A stretch of DNA of 64,000 bases from Psychrobacter sp. JB385 (GCF_900163785.1 NZ_FUKN01000014.1:496001-560000); one strand, 5' to 3'. Shown: positions 1 through 9,401, counted from the first letter of the stretch. The notes: a model not told the origin generated them from the sequence alone. A program made the numbers and translations.

Positions 1-135
1 AAGTAGGGGTGACTTACGTAGCTTGATTGGTTGATTGGCAACAAATATCGCTGTGGTCTTGGTACGCTCAGCGGTTTTGATAATCAAGTCTTTGGCAATC
101 AAAGGTACAGAATCTGCATCTACCCAAATCTGCAT
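1..135 (-). CDS. UPF0178/YaiI-YqxD family protein, N-terminal 45 codons only
   Basis: Partial gene running off the left edge. The visible protein starts MQIWVDADSVP and later has VANQPIKLR. This matches the opening of the UPF0178 (YaiI/YqxD) family, which typically begins K-I-W-V-D-A-D-A and has a VANQ segment about 30 residues on. The family has a PIN/NYN-like nuclease fold, but its role is not well established. The ATG overlaps the purK stop by one base (TAATG), so the gene is probably translationally coupled to purK on the same minus-strand transcript. The family assignment rests on about 45 residues. Confidence 0.75.
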   Translation of the reverse strand, partial: MQIWVDADSVPLIAKDLIIKTAERTKTTAIFVANQPIKLRKSPLL

Positions 136-1457
136 TATTTTTGAGCCTCATCTGATTGAGAGTCTTCGCTCTGGGTATTAGTTTTGTCCAAAGTGTCATC
201 AGTGTCAGAAATGCTCAGCTCATCTGTCATCTTTGGCTGGTCGTCAACGGCAACGATTTTTTTATCCAAACCCACTTTATTGGGCAATATGGCGACAAGC
301 TTGGCTAAAGCAGGTTCTAAATCGGCCACGTCATTGGGCATCAACGTGATATGGGCAATTTTTCGATCTTCACGCTCAGCTTTTTGATAACTGTGATAAT
401 GAGCGCCATCAATTTTGAGAACTTCGCTGATATCAGGATATTGTCCCAATACATTGAGCATGATTGCTGGGTGCACATTGTCTGTATCGCCCAGCGGTAG
501 GTTGACCACCGCGCGAATGTGATTTTCAAATTGGCTGGTGATAGCGCCTTCGATACTCCAATGCCCAGAATTGTGCACACGCGGCGCAATCTCGTTAGCG
601 AGGACGGTGTCGTTGCCACGTGCATCTTTAACCACGAATAGCTCAAGCGCCATCACGCCAACATAATCCAAATGATTCATGACGGTCGTGATCGCATCAG
701 TGGCCTGCTTGAGCAAATGACTGGTGCCCACGGCAGGCGCCTGAGTCTTGGCTAAAATCCCTTGATGATGATGGTTTTCGACCAAATCATAACCACGCAC
801 CTGACCGTTTTGTCCTCGCACCGCAATGATAGAAACCTCACGGCTAAAATTAATGAAACCTTCTGCTATCAGTGGGGCAGGCGTTGGTGTTAACGCGCCT
901 TTACCACTGACTGCATCTTTAAGATCCTGCCAAGCGGCTTTAATGTCATTGTCTTCTTTGATGACAGACTGACCTTTACCGTCATAACCGCCACGGCTGG
1001 TTTTTAGAACGATAGGTAGACCCAGTGTTTGACAAGCTTGCTGCAACTCAGATTCAGAATTGACCGCCATAAACGGGACAGTCGCAATATCGAGCGTCTG
1101 GAACATCTGCTTTTCTTTTAAGCGATCTTGGGCGATATCAAGCGCAATCAATGGAGGAAACATGCCTTGCTTGCTACCCGCTATTGATAAGTTGGTCAGA
1201 TGCTCAACAGTAGAAGTGGGTGTGTTTTCAAACTCTAGTGTGAAAACGTCTGTGGCTTCAATAAATGCGTCTAATTGGTCGCTGTGAAAAACGCGTCCAT
1301 ATAGGCTGGCAGGGCAATCGGCATTGTCTTCTAAAAACACGCACTGATACCCTAGAGGGATGGCAGCTTCGGCAAGCATCATACCAAGCTGACCACCGCC
1401 TAAAATACCGATGGTACGAATGGTTTGGGTAGTAGGGTAAGCGTTCGCTGTAGTCAT
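135..1457 (-). CDS. purK: N5-carboxyaminoimidazole ribonucleotide synthase (PurK)
   Basis: Cytoplasmic ATP-grasp enzyme of purine biosynthesis that converts AIR, bicarbonate and ATP to N5-CAIR, the substrate of PurE. The N-terminus has the glycine-rich motif IGILGGGQLGMM (residues 17-28). The ATP-grasp core includes KTSRGGYDGKGQ near residue 153, and EIAPRVHNSGHW appears near 289. At 440 aa it is longer than the usual 355-400. The last 35 or so residues are an acidic Ser/Asp/Thr-rich tail with no obvious domain. It lies downstream of purE on the same strand with a 230-base gap that holds a small hairpin. The gene after it overlaps its stop codon by one base. Confidence 0.95.
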   Translation of the reverse strand: MTTANAYPTTQTIRTIGILGGGQLGMMLAEAAIPLGYQCVFLEDNADCPASLYGRVFHSDQLDAFIEATDVFTLEFENTPTSTVEHLTNLSIAGSKQGMFPPLIALDIAQDRLKEKQMFQTLDIATVPFMAVNSESELQQACQTLGLPIVLKTSRGGYDGKGQSVIKEDNDIKAAWQDLKDAVSGKGALTPTPAPLIAEGFINFSREVSIIAVRGQNGQVRGYDLVENHHHQGILAKTQAPAVGTSHLLKQATDAITTVMNHLDYVGVMALELFVVKDARGNDTVLANEIAPRVHNSGHWSIEGAITSQFENHIRAVVNLPLGDTDNVHPAIMLNVLGQYPDISEVLKIDGAHYHSYQKAEREDRKIAHITLMPNDVADLEPALAKLVAILPNKVGLDKKIVAVDDQPKMTDELSISDTDDTLDKTNTQSEDSQSDEAQK

Positions 1458-1530
1458 GGCAGGCTCTTTAAATTAAAAATGAAAGATGTTTTGGTGTGGC
1501 GCAATTTAAAAATTTATCTAGTAAAATAGG

Positions 1531-1553
1531 AAAAGGTGCACTGTATGCACCTT
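1531..1553 (-). terminator. Hairpin between purE and purK, possible attenuator
   Basis: An 8-bp perfect stem (AAGGTGCA / TGCACCTT, loop of 5) lies in the purE-purK gap. Read on the minus strand it is followed by a short T-rich stretch. It could reduce read-through from purE to purK. The stem is short and the T run is weak. Confidence 0.35.
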
Positions 1554-1687
1554 ATATTCAGTCAAGCTTCATTAAGACTCATCTAATCATACGTATACTA
1601 TCAAAATTATTTTCTATCAAAATGATTTAAGGTGATAGGACACGTATCAATAAGGTCTGACAACCATTAATCATTTCATAGCGATGA

Positions 1688-2248
1688 TCAATGATTGATA
1701 ATACCCGGTGTTGGGCTAGCAAGAATGGTATCAGTTTGCGTCGTACGCAATGTATCTAGCTGAGTCGCTACCGATTCATCATGTAGTGCAAGCACTTGGA
1801 TGGCAAGCAAAGCGGCATTGTAAGCGCCAGCGGCGCCAATGGCTAATGTGCCAACGGCAACGCCTTTAGGCATCTGTACAATTGATAACAAGCTATCCCA
1901 GCCGCTAAGCATAGAGGATTTTACCGGAACGCCAAATACAGGTAGTGGCGTTTGGCTGGCACACATACCAGGCAGATGAGCGGCGCCACCTGCACCAGCA
2001 ATAATCACTTGTAAGCCATGAGCTTTTGCATTTTTGGCATAATCAAACAATCGATCAGGCGTACGGTGCGCTGAGACCACTTCACATTCAAAAGCAATAT
2101 CAAAGTCTGCTAGCAACTGCGCTGCGGCGCTCATCGTCGCCCAATCAGATTGTGATCCCATGATAATGCCAACTTTGGGCTGACCAGTAGGAGAGGTGAT
2201 AGGCCCGTTTTGCTCAGCAGCATTGGTGGTAGCCGATGTTGTGCTCAT
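1688..2248 (-). CDS. purE: N5-CAIR mutase (PurE class I)
   Basis: Catalyses N5-CAIR to CAIR in purine biosynthesis, directly after PurK. The class I PurE signatures are present: [11 protein letters not shown] (26-36), VVSAHRTP (58-65), and [11 protein letters not shown] with its active-site histidine (about 85-95). [22 protein letters not shown] follows as the usual substrate loop. Length is 186 aa, with about 25 extra N-terminal residues ahead of the fold compared with the 165-170 aa family norm. The gene order purE then purK, both on the minus strand, is typical, although here they are separated by 439 bases from purE stop region to purK start region including untranslated sequence of 230 bases. 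Confidence 0.95.
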   Translation of the reverse strand: MSTTSATTNAAEQNGPITSPTGQPKVGIIMGSQSDWATMSAAAQLLADFDIAFECEVVSAHRTPDRLFDYAKNAKAHGLQVIIAGAGGAAHLPGMCASQTPLPVFGVPVKSSMLSGWDSLLSIVQMPKGVAVGTLAIGAAGAYNAALLAIQVLALHDESVATQLDTLRTTQTDTILASPTPGIINH

Positions 2249-2346
2249 GCGTTAATATCCTCAAAAAGACCATCATACAAAAATTTTGCCGCTCTCGTAA
2301 AGCCAAGTTTCAAGTTTAATTAAAAAGCAAAAAGAATCGTGCCGAT

Positions 2347-3312
2347 TTATGGATTTTTATCAGTAGGCTCATCATGACGATGCTGCAAAAAATTACTGGG
2401 TTTTAGAGGCAGAGGCTGCTTAGTATCAAATTGATAACAAGTCAGATAACCACTGTCTATGGCTGCTGAATAATCGGTGCAGACCACTTGATGGCTAAGC
2501 GGTTCAGGCGTACCAGTCAGCCAGTAATGACCCACAAACACAGGTTTATGAGTTTTGATTGCAAAGTCGATGTTTTCGGCCAAGGCATCGCTTGGGATTT
2601 GTGCTAAGGCAGAAGTAGGCGCGCGGGCAACTTCATAAAGCGTGCGCGTGTTCAGCTCATCAAGCCACCAACGCACTCGCACTCGCGTGCGCCTAGTACC
2701 TTCTTTGTCTACCATCGCCATACCTTCAGGCAATGGCGTTTCTACCCCTTTTAATACACGCTCAAGGGCATCAAATGGCACACTAGGCTCGCTTGCAGTG
2801 GCTATCAGGCCTTGCGGTGTCAGACAGTTATCCTCTGTCAAAAAAGGCTGCAATATGTCCATGCTATCAACATCCCAGCAAGCATGGACAAAGCAGGCGT
2901 CATCGCTCTCAAGCCACAAGGGAATCTCATAAAAACGCTGTAACCAATACTGATGTTTGTCTGAACCAAATGGCACTTCCGCCAAAAACGCCTCATGCTG
3001 ACGTTTATGCGCATCGCTATGCGAACGTAAATATTGGGTAGGGTCATTAGGATCAGGCGTGGCAAAAGCCAAAGCGTTGTACTCATGATTGCCCATGACG
3101 GCATCAGCCACATCGGCATCGAGCATGGCAAAAACAATCTCTAAAGTGGCGAGCTGCTGTGGACCGCGGTCAATCAAATCACCAATGAATAAGGCGCGAT
3201 GACCAGCTGGTGGGACATAGTATTGCCCATTATGGCGGTAGCCCAGCTCTGTTAGTAAGCCTGTCAACTTATCTGCATAACCGTGAATGTCACCAATAAT
3301 GTCTATAATCAT
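2347..3312 (-). CDS. Calcineurin-like metallophosphoesterase
   Basis: A binuclear-metal phosphoesterase with the canonical motif series: GDIHG (residues 7-11), GDLIDRGP (44-51) and GNHEYNALAF (about 74-83). These supply the Asp, His and Asn metal ligands. Later histidines lie in FVHACWD (about 167) and FVGHYWLTG (about 261). The layout resembles PrpA/ApaH-type Ser/Thr phosphatases and dinucleoside polyphosphatases, but the true substrate cannot be read from the sequence. Length is 321 aa. It is encoded upstream of purE on the minus strand with a 98-base gap, so co-transcription is possible but there is no functional link. Confidence 0.85.
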   Translation of the reverse strand: MIIDIIGDIHGYADKLTGLLTELGYRHNGQYYVPPAGHRALFIGDLIDRGPQQLATLEIVFAMLDADVADAVMGNHEYNALAFATPDPNDPTQYLRSHSDAHKRQHEAFLAEVPFGSDKHQYWLQRFYEIPLWLESDDACFVHACWDVDSMDILQPFLTEDNCLTPQGLIATASEPSVPFDALERVLKGVETPLPEGMAMVDKEGTRRTRVRVRWWLDELNTRTLYEVARAPTSALAQIPSDALAENIDFAIKTHKPVFVGHYWLTGTPEPLSHQVVCTDYSAAIDSGYLTCYQFDTKQPLPLKPSNFLQHRHDEPTDKNP

Positions 3313-3478
3313 AATAAATCAGCAAGTCTCAATGTAATATATTAAATTAAAGGTCAAAATCTTTATGTAATGCTTTAAAGCTCATTGTCAGTCCAATGAA
3401 TGCTAATGCTAACAAGGTATCATTATTGACGACCTATCTAATGTCGTTTGATAACCACAGGGATATTCATAAAATTGC

Positions 3479-4087
3479 TTAAAAACCAGGCGACAACAAC
3501 GCGTTCAAGAAGTGAGGCAACACTCTTGGCTCTAGAATAATTGTCGCGATGATACCAAACGCACCGCCCCACAAATGCGCCATATGATTGATGTTCGAGC
3601 CACCGCGCTTATCAGCGTAAATACTATAAGCCACATACGCTACCGCAAACAATATCGCTGGGATGGGAATAACCGCAAATAGATAGATTTTTTCCCAAGG
3701 TGCTAGCAAAATAAAAGCAAACAAAACCGCTGACACACCGCCTGAGGCACCAAGACTTAGGTAACTGGCATTGTTTTTATTTTTGATATAGCTTGGAATC
3801 ATCGCAACAACAATGGCCAAGACATAAAATACCACAAAACCATAGCCAAATAAGAAGGGCTGATACAAGCCTTCAATGGCACGGCCAAAAAAGTATAAAG
3901 TAAACATGTTGAACAGCAAATGCATACTGTCAGCATGAATAAAACCATGCGTCACGAAACGATCCCACTGACCAGTATTGACCGCTGGTGGATAAAAAAT
4001 CAGTCGATTGAATAGCGTTTTGTTTTGCCATGCCAATAAGCTAACAATAACGGTAATAATGATGATAAGAGTCGTATGGTTAAACAA
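3479..4087 (-). CDS. Rhomboid-family intramembrane serine protease
   Basis: A six-helix rhomboid of 202 aa that cleaves transmembrane substrates within the membrane. The catalytic serine sits in GASGGVSAV (S115) and the partner histidine in NHMAHLWGG (H171). The oxyanion-region residues are in HADSMHLLFNM (H56, N60). The protein begins directly with a hydrophobic first helix (residues 6-20) and has no cytoplasmic N-terminal domain. It lies alone on the minus strand, 166 bases upstream of the metallophosphoesterase. The substrate is unknown. Confidence 0.9.
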   Translation of the reverse strand: MFNHTTLIIIITVIVSLLAWQNKTLFNRLIFYPPAVNTGQWDRFVTHGFIHADSMHLLFNMFTLYFFGRAIEGLYQPFLFGYGFVVFYVLAIVVAMIPSYIKNKNNASYLSLGASGGVSAVLFAFILLAPWEKIYLFAVIPIPAILFAVAYVAYSIYADKRGGSNINHMAHLWGGAFGIIATIILEPRVLPHFLNALLSPGF

Positions 4088-4465
4088 AGGAAAATCCTTA
4101 GGCCTCGCCTGATGTGTGACAATGTTATATAAAGGTTATAAATGACAATGTTCAACGCCTAAGCGTTACGGCTGAGTGAAAAATAAACATAACCAATGAC
4201 AAATGATTAAACGTTAAGTCTTAATAGTCAGTTCATACTAACAGCAGTTAGAATCTCTAAAAAACATATTGTGTGACAAAACGATGCATTTTTATGCTTT
4301 TATAGTGAATAATAGAGCAAGATGTTAAGTAACGTGAAGAATGCCTCGTATCTTTGGGACAGTAGTGTATGAATAATAGAAATATCTTAGAGTATGGCAC
4401 TAATAAATAAAATAAATACTTAATTTTTTATAAACTTAAAAAAAGGCCGACAGAGGCAATTGTTT
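4088..4465. other. Divergent intergenic region, 378 bases
   Basis: AT-rich spacer between the rhomboid gene (minus) and the first OmpA-like paralogue (plus). It must hold both promoters, but I could not pick a convincing sigma-70 pair. The end at 4446-4457 contains GCCGACAGAGGC, which serves as the ribosome-binding region of the next gene. It happens to match part of the core of the hairpin repeat found at 48.4, 52.1 and 58.1 kb. Confidence 0.5.
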
Positions 4466-6073
4466 ATGAGTATCATCAATCAATTAGAAAAAACGGTTAC
4501 GCCTGCGATAGTAGGCAATAGTAACGATAAAAATAATGTGGCTTATATCAGTTTGCTTGAGCAGTTTTATGCTATTTTGGCAGCGCGTTTGGCATTGCCA
4601 CAAATCTACTCACATATTATGCGTGCTGATGAAGAGCTAACGCCTGATATCTCGGTAGAAAGCCCACTGTTTGAACAGCTATGGCAAGATCAAGCTGTAC
4701 AGCAACTGATTATTCAAGAGTTGGCTGACACCCATCACATTGACTTACTGACGACCTCGCAGCTACTGATTAACGCTGCGCCCTTGGCTTATCGTGAGCT
4801 GAAAATATTGGCTAATGGACAGTTTTTGCCAGCCTTTTTACAGACAGAGCAGCCAGCGCTGCGTCAGTATTTACCGATATGGTCGGCACCCGTCATTGCG
4901 GCTCCTCAAATCTCTAATAGTGACTCATATCCGAAACGTGGCGTCGATGTGGCTACTGTACCTTTGAGCGAGGCTTCTCTGGCTGCAGTAAAAGCGCCCA
5001 ATACAGATCAAGAGGCAGTCGCTACTTCTACAGCGTCTTATGTAGAAAGTGCCAGCTATTTGGAAGGCAAAGATAAAGAGCGTATTGCTAATGATCTAGT
5101 AAATACGGATGGTATTCATGTCAATCCATCAGCGCATCATTGGAACGATAGCAGCAGCATGAAGCGAGAAAAAGTGCGCACTCGCAATCAACGTAATGAC
5201 TTACTGGTACGAGTGTTTTTATTGATCATAGCCATTGCTGGTGTTGGTCTTGCCGCGTGGGCACTATTGATAAAACCTAATAATGTGCCACCCTTAGAAC
5301 CCATAGCCGCAGAGCCTGCCATTGCCTCACCTGTAGAAGTCCCTGCCCAAGTAATGACACCCGTTGAGTTAATCGTTGGGGTAGACAATAGTGGGAGCTT
5401 ATATACTTGTAGCGCAACGGTTGGCAATGAAGCGTTGCAAGCGACATTGCAGCAGGCTCTGAATACCAGCTTTGGTGAGCAAGCAAGTACTTGTGAGTTG
5501 ACTGTCAAGGCTGGGGTGGCAACTGACATTGCCACAATTTCGCCGCAAGTATTGCCAAATATCTTTACGATACTCAGATCAACGCCGTTTGCTCGTCTAC
5601 AACTGCAAAATGACCGTCTCACATTAGAGGCTCCAGACAATATGCTGCTGCAAAAAATGGTCGCGGATATACAGGCTTTGGCACCAACAATGCTGATTGA
5701 TAGTACGGCTCCTTTGCCTCTACCGAATAATGGCAGTGATGGTAACGCTGTCAATAATATGGCAGGTACAAACGGTGCTAACATGCAGTTTGAAAACGGC
5801 GATATAGCACCCAATAGCCAATTCGATAACAACTATAACGGTAGTGGAACTGGAGAGTATCAAGCATCAGATGACAATACGGGCGATAGGGTGACACCTG
5901 TTCTTCCTGCCCCTAACAATGGAAGTTTTAATAATAACAATGTCCCTGCTGACATTCCTAGCAATATTCCCCGCAATACGACACCAAATAGATCGTCAGG
6001 CCCTATATCAGAATCAGAAGTAGATGATATGGCAAATAGTGTTATTGTAGTAGAGCCACAGCAGGTTAGGTAA
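4466..6073 (+). CDS. Membrane-anchored paralogue of the OmpA-domain protein, lacking the OmpA domain
   Basis: 535 aa protein clearly related to its downstream neighbour. Residues 1-145 are a helical N-terminal domain (MSIINQLEKTVTPAIVG, then LLEQFYAILAARLA). There is a single membrane segment at about 247-269. Residues 303-411 form a BON-like region with two cysteines (C315, C343), matching residues 229-335 of the neighbour. From about 415 to the end it is an Asn/Gly/Pro-rich low-complexity tail instead of the OmpA peptidoglycan-binding domain. I chose ATG 4466 because AGAGG at 4452-4456 is correctly spaced and the paralogue starts at the same residue; TTG 4460 would be too close. Function is unknown, and it is probably an envelope protein. 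Confidence 0.8.
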   Translation: MSIINQLEKTVTPAIVGNSNDKNNVAYISLLEQFYAILAARLALPQIYSHIMRADEELTPDISVESPLFEQLWQDQAVQQLIIQELADTHHIDLLTTSQLLINAAPLAYRELKILANGQFLPAFLQTEQPALRQYLPIWSAPVIAAPQISNSDSYPKRGVDVATVPLSEASLAAVKAPNTDQEAVATSTASYVESASYLEGKDKERIANDLVNTDGIHVNPSAHHWNDSSSMKREKVRTRNQRNDLLVRVFLLIIAIAGVGLAAWALLIKPNNVPPLEPIAAEPAIASPVEVPAQVMTPVELIVGVDNSGSLYTCSATVGNEALQATLQQALNTSFGEQASTCELTVKAGVATDIATISPQVLPNIFTILRSTPFARLQLQNDRLTLEAPDNMLLQKMVADIQALAPTMLIDSTAPLPLPNNGSDGNAVNNMAGTNGANMQFENGDIAPNSQFDNNYNGSGTGEYQASDDNTGDRVTPVLPAPNNGSFNNNNVPADIPSNIPRNTTPNRSSGPISESEVDDMANSVIVVEPQQVR

Positions 6074-6138
6074 GCATAGTTCAAATAATAAGAGCAGCAT
6101 TCCTATGCATATAAATGAGTAAAGGTGGCCATCAAATT

Positions 6139-6182
6139 AAACGGGCGGTATGAGTGTTCTCTCATACCGCCCGTTTGTTATT
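6139..6182 (+). terminator. Strong hairpin terminator after the first paralogue
   Basis: A perfect 16-bp inverted repeat (AAACGGGCGGTATGAG at 6139-6154 and its complement at 6161-6176) with a 6-base loop, followed by a T-rich stretch. It separates transcription of the two paralogous genes. Confidence 0.85.
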
Positions 6183-6546
6183 CTTTAGTTTTATCTATGA
6201 TCGCAGTATTAAAATAAGGTCGACAGAACACAGGACAGATTTACGCTCTTTTGAATAATGCTAAGGCAGTGGATTGTCCCTAGTGGTCTTTTTGGTTACG
6301 AGTCATAACTGAAACATTACTTAACGTATCATTTGTACAACACGTGTTGATTGTGAACGTATGCTTAAAATTTTTATAATGACACTGGTCAGATGTAGCC
6401 ATGGACAATATTACCTGTCATGACTTGTCATTTTATATAAGCCGTTGATGGTTTGCGCTATTTTTTCATACCTTTTTAATACCGACTTTATCATTAAAAA
6501 TTTTTGACACTCAAATTATATTAATAATTAATGGAGAAAACATATT
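6183..6546. other. Intergenic region upstream of the OmpA-domain gene
   Basis: About 360 bases without a gene. It probably carries the promoter of the gene at 6547. A TTGACA is present at 6504-6509 but has no well-spaced -10 before the start codon. The ribosome-binding site GGAG lies at 6533-6536. Nothing else was recognised. Confidence 0.4.
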
Positions 6547-8166
6547 ATGGATATTATCAATCATTTGACAAGGACAGTGAGTCCAGCCGTATTAGGAGAC
6601 GATCACAGTCCAACCAAGCAAAATCTGCTTGAGCAGTTCTATGCAGTTTTTGCCGCCCGTCTTGCTGACGAAGACACATATAATCGCTTTGCTAATGAAA
6701 ACATCGGTCGTGACGACCAACAATTTTACAATCGCGTTTGGACAGAGGATGCTCATCGTGATCAAATTGCTCGCGAATTAGCGGCCAAACACAATGTCGA
6801 TCAGACGGCTGCTCGTGGTTTGGTGGCAATGGCAGCGCCACTTGCTTTTCATGAAATTAAAAGCTTAGCAGGCAATACGCCAGTACCGCAGTTTTTAAAT
6901 GACAATCTTGACAGTTATCAGCACCATATACCTGCTTGGGCAAGTACGGTTCTGCCAGCAGGTATGCTAGCTGCCACACCAGCTGCTGGTGAGCGTATTT
7001 CTGATACCGTAAGCACAGCGCCTTTACAGCGCGAAGAAGAACCAAAGGGCAGCTTTTTAAAAGCTTTATTGCCAATTATTGGTTTGATCATTTTAGGGGC
7101 GCTAGCGTGGGCGCTGCTTCGTGGTTGTCAAGAGAATCCCGAACCTGTGGCGACGCCTGCTGTGACCGAGCAGCAAGTAGCTGACGGTGATGAGCAAGTA
7201 GCAGTGGCAGCAGCCATTGAACCTGCCTCATTGAGTATCGCTACAGGGGAAAACAATGAGCTGTACGCTTGCCGCATGAATGTGGGCAATGAGACATTGC
7301 AGACCAACGTCATGAATGCGTTGACCAGTGCGTTTGGTGATGAAGCCAATAAATGTCGCGCTGATGTAGACGATAATTTTGCAGTGGATATGCCAGCAGC
7401 AGCACAGCTTGCTACCATTTTGCCTATCGTCAAAAACGTACCAAATGCTAGCATGATTATTAAAGGCGACAATATCACTGTCAACGCACCAGATGCCACT
7501 GCACTGCAAAAATTAGTGTCTGATCTACAAGCAGCAGCGCCAGCGATGACCGTACAAGCTGAAGGCCCGCTAGACTTACAAGGTGAGATTGATGATAGCT
7601 TGGCTGCGGCTGATGCCGCGATGATGAACTTGGGTGAAAACCCAGATCCTCGTGATGTGGCTCGTGCGTTGAGCATACAAGTTATTAACTTTGAAGTGGA
7701 TAAGGCCGTTATCCCTGATGTGAATAAAGCGTTCCTTGACCGTGCTGCCAAGATTATGGCAAAAGTGCCTGATATGAACTTAATGATTATTGGTCATACA
7801 GACAGTCAAGCGTCAGATGCTTATAACATGGAGTTATCACGTGAGCGTGCTGACGCAGTCAAAGCGTACTTGGTCTCTCAAGGCATTGACGAAAGTAAAC
7901 TGTCTACGAAAGGTATGGGCGAGACTGAGCCTGTCGCTGACAACTCAACTGAACAAGGTCGCTTCCGTAATCGCCGTATTGAGTTTATGGTAAACGATCA
8001 AGATGTGAATGCCAACGAAGCCATGGCTACTGGTACTGGCAACATGGCGATGGGTACGAGCAATACAATGGACCCTGATATGAACCCACTGGATAACAAC
8101 AATGATGATTTGCTACCAGATGGTGATGACGCCACTCAAGGTACAGCGTTAGATCCAACAAACTAA
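6547..8166 (+). CDS. OmpA-family protein with N-terminal helical domain, TM segment and BON-like region
   Basis: 539 aa. The N-terminal helical domain (1-140) contains LLEQFYAVFAARLA. A membrane segment spans 172-192, and a BON-like domain spans about 229-335 with cysteines C242 and C270. The C-terminal OmpA domain (376-483) includes IIGHTDSQASDAYNMELS, RADAVKAYL and NRRIEF, whose Asp and Arg usually contact the diaminopimelate of peptidoglycan. A single N-terminal-side anchor suggests the OmpA domain lies in the periplasm and ties the inner membrane to the wall, rather than forming an outer-membrane barrel. The last 50 residues are Asn/Asp/Met-rich. A paralogue precedes it and a strong terminator follows. 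Confidence 0.88.
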   Translation: MDIINHLTRTVSPAVLGDDHSPTKQNLLEQFYAVFAARLADEDTYNRFANENIGRDDQQFYNRVWTEDAHRDQIARELAAKHNVDQTAARGLVAMAAPLAFHEIKSLAGNTPVPQFLNDNLDSYQHHIPAWASTVLPAGMLAATPAAGERISDTVSTAPLQREEEPKGSFLKALLPIIGLIILGALAWALLRGCQENPEPVATPAVTEQQVADGDEQVAVAAAIEPASLSIATGENNELYACRMNVGNETLQTNVMNALTSAFGDEANKCRADVDDNFAVDMPAAAQLATILPIVKNVPNASMIIKGDNITVNAPDATALQKLVSDLQAAAPAMTVQAEGPLDLQGEIDDSLAAADAAMMNLGENPDPRDVARALSIQVINFEVDKAVIPDVNKAFLDRAAKIMAKVPDMNLMIIGHTDSQASDAYNMELSRERADAVKAYLVSQGIDESKLSTKGMGETEPVADNSTEQGRFRNRRIEFMVNDQDVNANEAMATGTGNMAMGTSNTMDPDMNPLDNNNDDLLPDGDDATQGTALDPTN

Positions 8167-8203
8167 GCCTTTATTCTTCTTGTGAACCACTTATCAATCA
8201 CCA

Positions 8204-8236
8204 AAAAACCGCTCCTTATTCAGGAGCGGTTTTTGT
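8204..8236 (+). terminator. Rho-independent terminator after the OmpA-domain gene
   Basis: A 13-bp stem, AAAAACCGCTCCT (8204-8216) paired with AGGAGCGGTTTTT (8222-8234), with loop TATTC. The symmetric A and T runs would let it act in both directions, so it may also serve nagZ on the opposite strand. Confidence 0.9.
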
Positions 8237-8312
8237 TACGGTACAAAGATAAGCAATGAAGAGGATGTGCTTGATAGACAGAACAATTATCTTTAATAGT
8301 GGTATTAAAGTG

Positions 8313-9401
8313 CTATTTATAATTGGTAGGGTCTATCGATTCAGCCGTATTATCAATTGCTGCCTCTGTTGAAGACTGCGTATCAAAGAACGTTTGCGTG
8401 ACATTTTGTTTTGCTTGTTCCCAATAATCGAACTGCTGGCACGTTGAGATAAGGTCACCTTGCCACATGGGTATCTTGCCACACATGGTTTTGATACGGT
8501 TTTGATGAGGGTAAGACAGTTCTTGAGCGGCGGCAGCGGCTTCATGGGCGGCGACGCGATCATTACAAACCAAGGCAATGTCACATCCGGCCTCAATAGC
8601 CGCTTTGACACGAGCGCCAATATCCCCGACTGCTTTTGCGCCCGCCATGGATAAGTCATCCGAAAAAATGACCCCTTCAAACTTAAGCTGATTGCGAAGG
8701 ATATCTTTTAGCCAAATTTTTGAGAATCCAGCAGGCTTATCATCGACTTGCGAGAAAATCACATGTGCGGGCATAACGGCATCCAACCATGGCAGTGTTT
8801 GCGCAAATGGCTGCATATCGCTATCGATAATATCTGCCAAGCTACGTGTATCAATCGCTTCTGACACATGTGAATCAGGCGCAATAGCACCATGACCGGG
8901 AAAGTGCTTGCCTGTGGTTGCCATACCCGCGGCTTTCATACCGCGCATGAACTGAGCGGCTAGCGCGGCAATAGCAGGTGTCTCGCGATGAAAACTGCGA
9001 TCCCCAATGACTTGACTGATACCATCTCTATCAAGTACTGGCGCAAAGCTTAGGTCGATTCCCACTGCCATTACTTCCGTTGCCATGAGATAGCCACAGT
9101 CATAAGCACAGCTCAGCGAGCGATTTGGATCTTGGTCAAACAAATCTCCCAGTCTACCCATCGCTGGCAATGGGGTAAATCCTTCACGTAGTCGTGCAAC
9201 GCGGCCGCCTTCTTGATCGACCCCAATCAAGATATCAGGGTTGTGATAGCGAATGTCATCGCACAATGCGCGAACTTGTGCCGCATTGGCAACATTGCGA
9301 GCAAACAATATCACGCCGCCAACTTGAGCCTGCTTAATCAAGCTCACGTCCTCAGGAGTCAAGGCGGTACTATCGATATCAATCATTAAAACGCCATACA
9401 T
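8313..9401 (-). CDS. nagZ: Beta-N-acetylhexosaminidase (NagZ), peptidoglycan recycling
   Basis: Glycoside hydrolase family 3 enzyme that removes GlcNAc from anhydromuropeptides in the cytoplasm. Diagnostic motifs are GGVILFARN (28-36), GVDQEGGRVARL (60-71), GKHFPGHG (164-171) followed by the DSH loop with the general acid/base histidine (H178), and IFSDDLSMAGA with the nucleophile aspartate (D248). Length is 362 aa, normal for proteobacterial NagZ. The ATG has AAGGAT upstream at good spacing. It is divergent from prc across a long spacer. Confidence 0.95.
   Translation of the reverse strand: MYGVLMIDIDSTALTPEDVSLIKQAQVGGVILFARNVANAAQVRALCDDIRYHNPDILIGVDQEGGRVARLREGFTPLPAMGRLGDLFDQDPNRSLSCAYDCGYLMATEVMAVGIDLSFAPVLDRDGISQVIGDRSFHRETPAIAALAAQFMRGMKAAGMATTGKHFPGHGAIAPDSHVSEAIDTRSLADIIDSDMQPFAQTLPWLDAVMPAHVIFSQVDDKPAGFSKIWLKDILRNQLKFEGVIFSDDLSMAGAKAVGDIGARVKAAIEAGCDIALVCNDRVAAHEAAAAAQELSYPHQNRIKTMCGKIPMWQGDLISTCQQFDYWEQAKQNVTQTFFDTQSSTEAAIDNTAESIDPTNYK

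Noticed and set aside
4446-4457. GCCGACAGAGGC, matching part of the hairpin-repeat core
   Set aside because: The rest of the core and the paired arms are missing, and the stretch doubles as the ribosome-binding region of the gene at 4466. A 12-base match can be chance.
5188-5832. Long minus-strand open frame inside the first paralogue
   Set aside because: Composition is that of an antisense shadow; the plus-strand gene is supported by homology to its neighbour.
7128-7751. Long open frame on the minus strand inside the OmpA-domain gene
   Set aside because: It is a Ser/Ala-rich mirror of a real coding sequence, with no start signal of its own.
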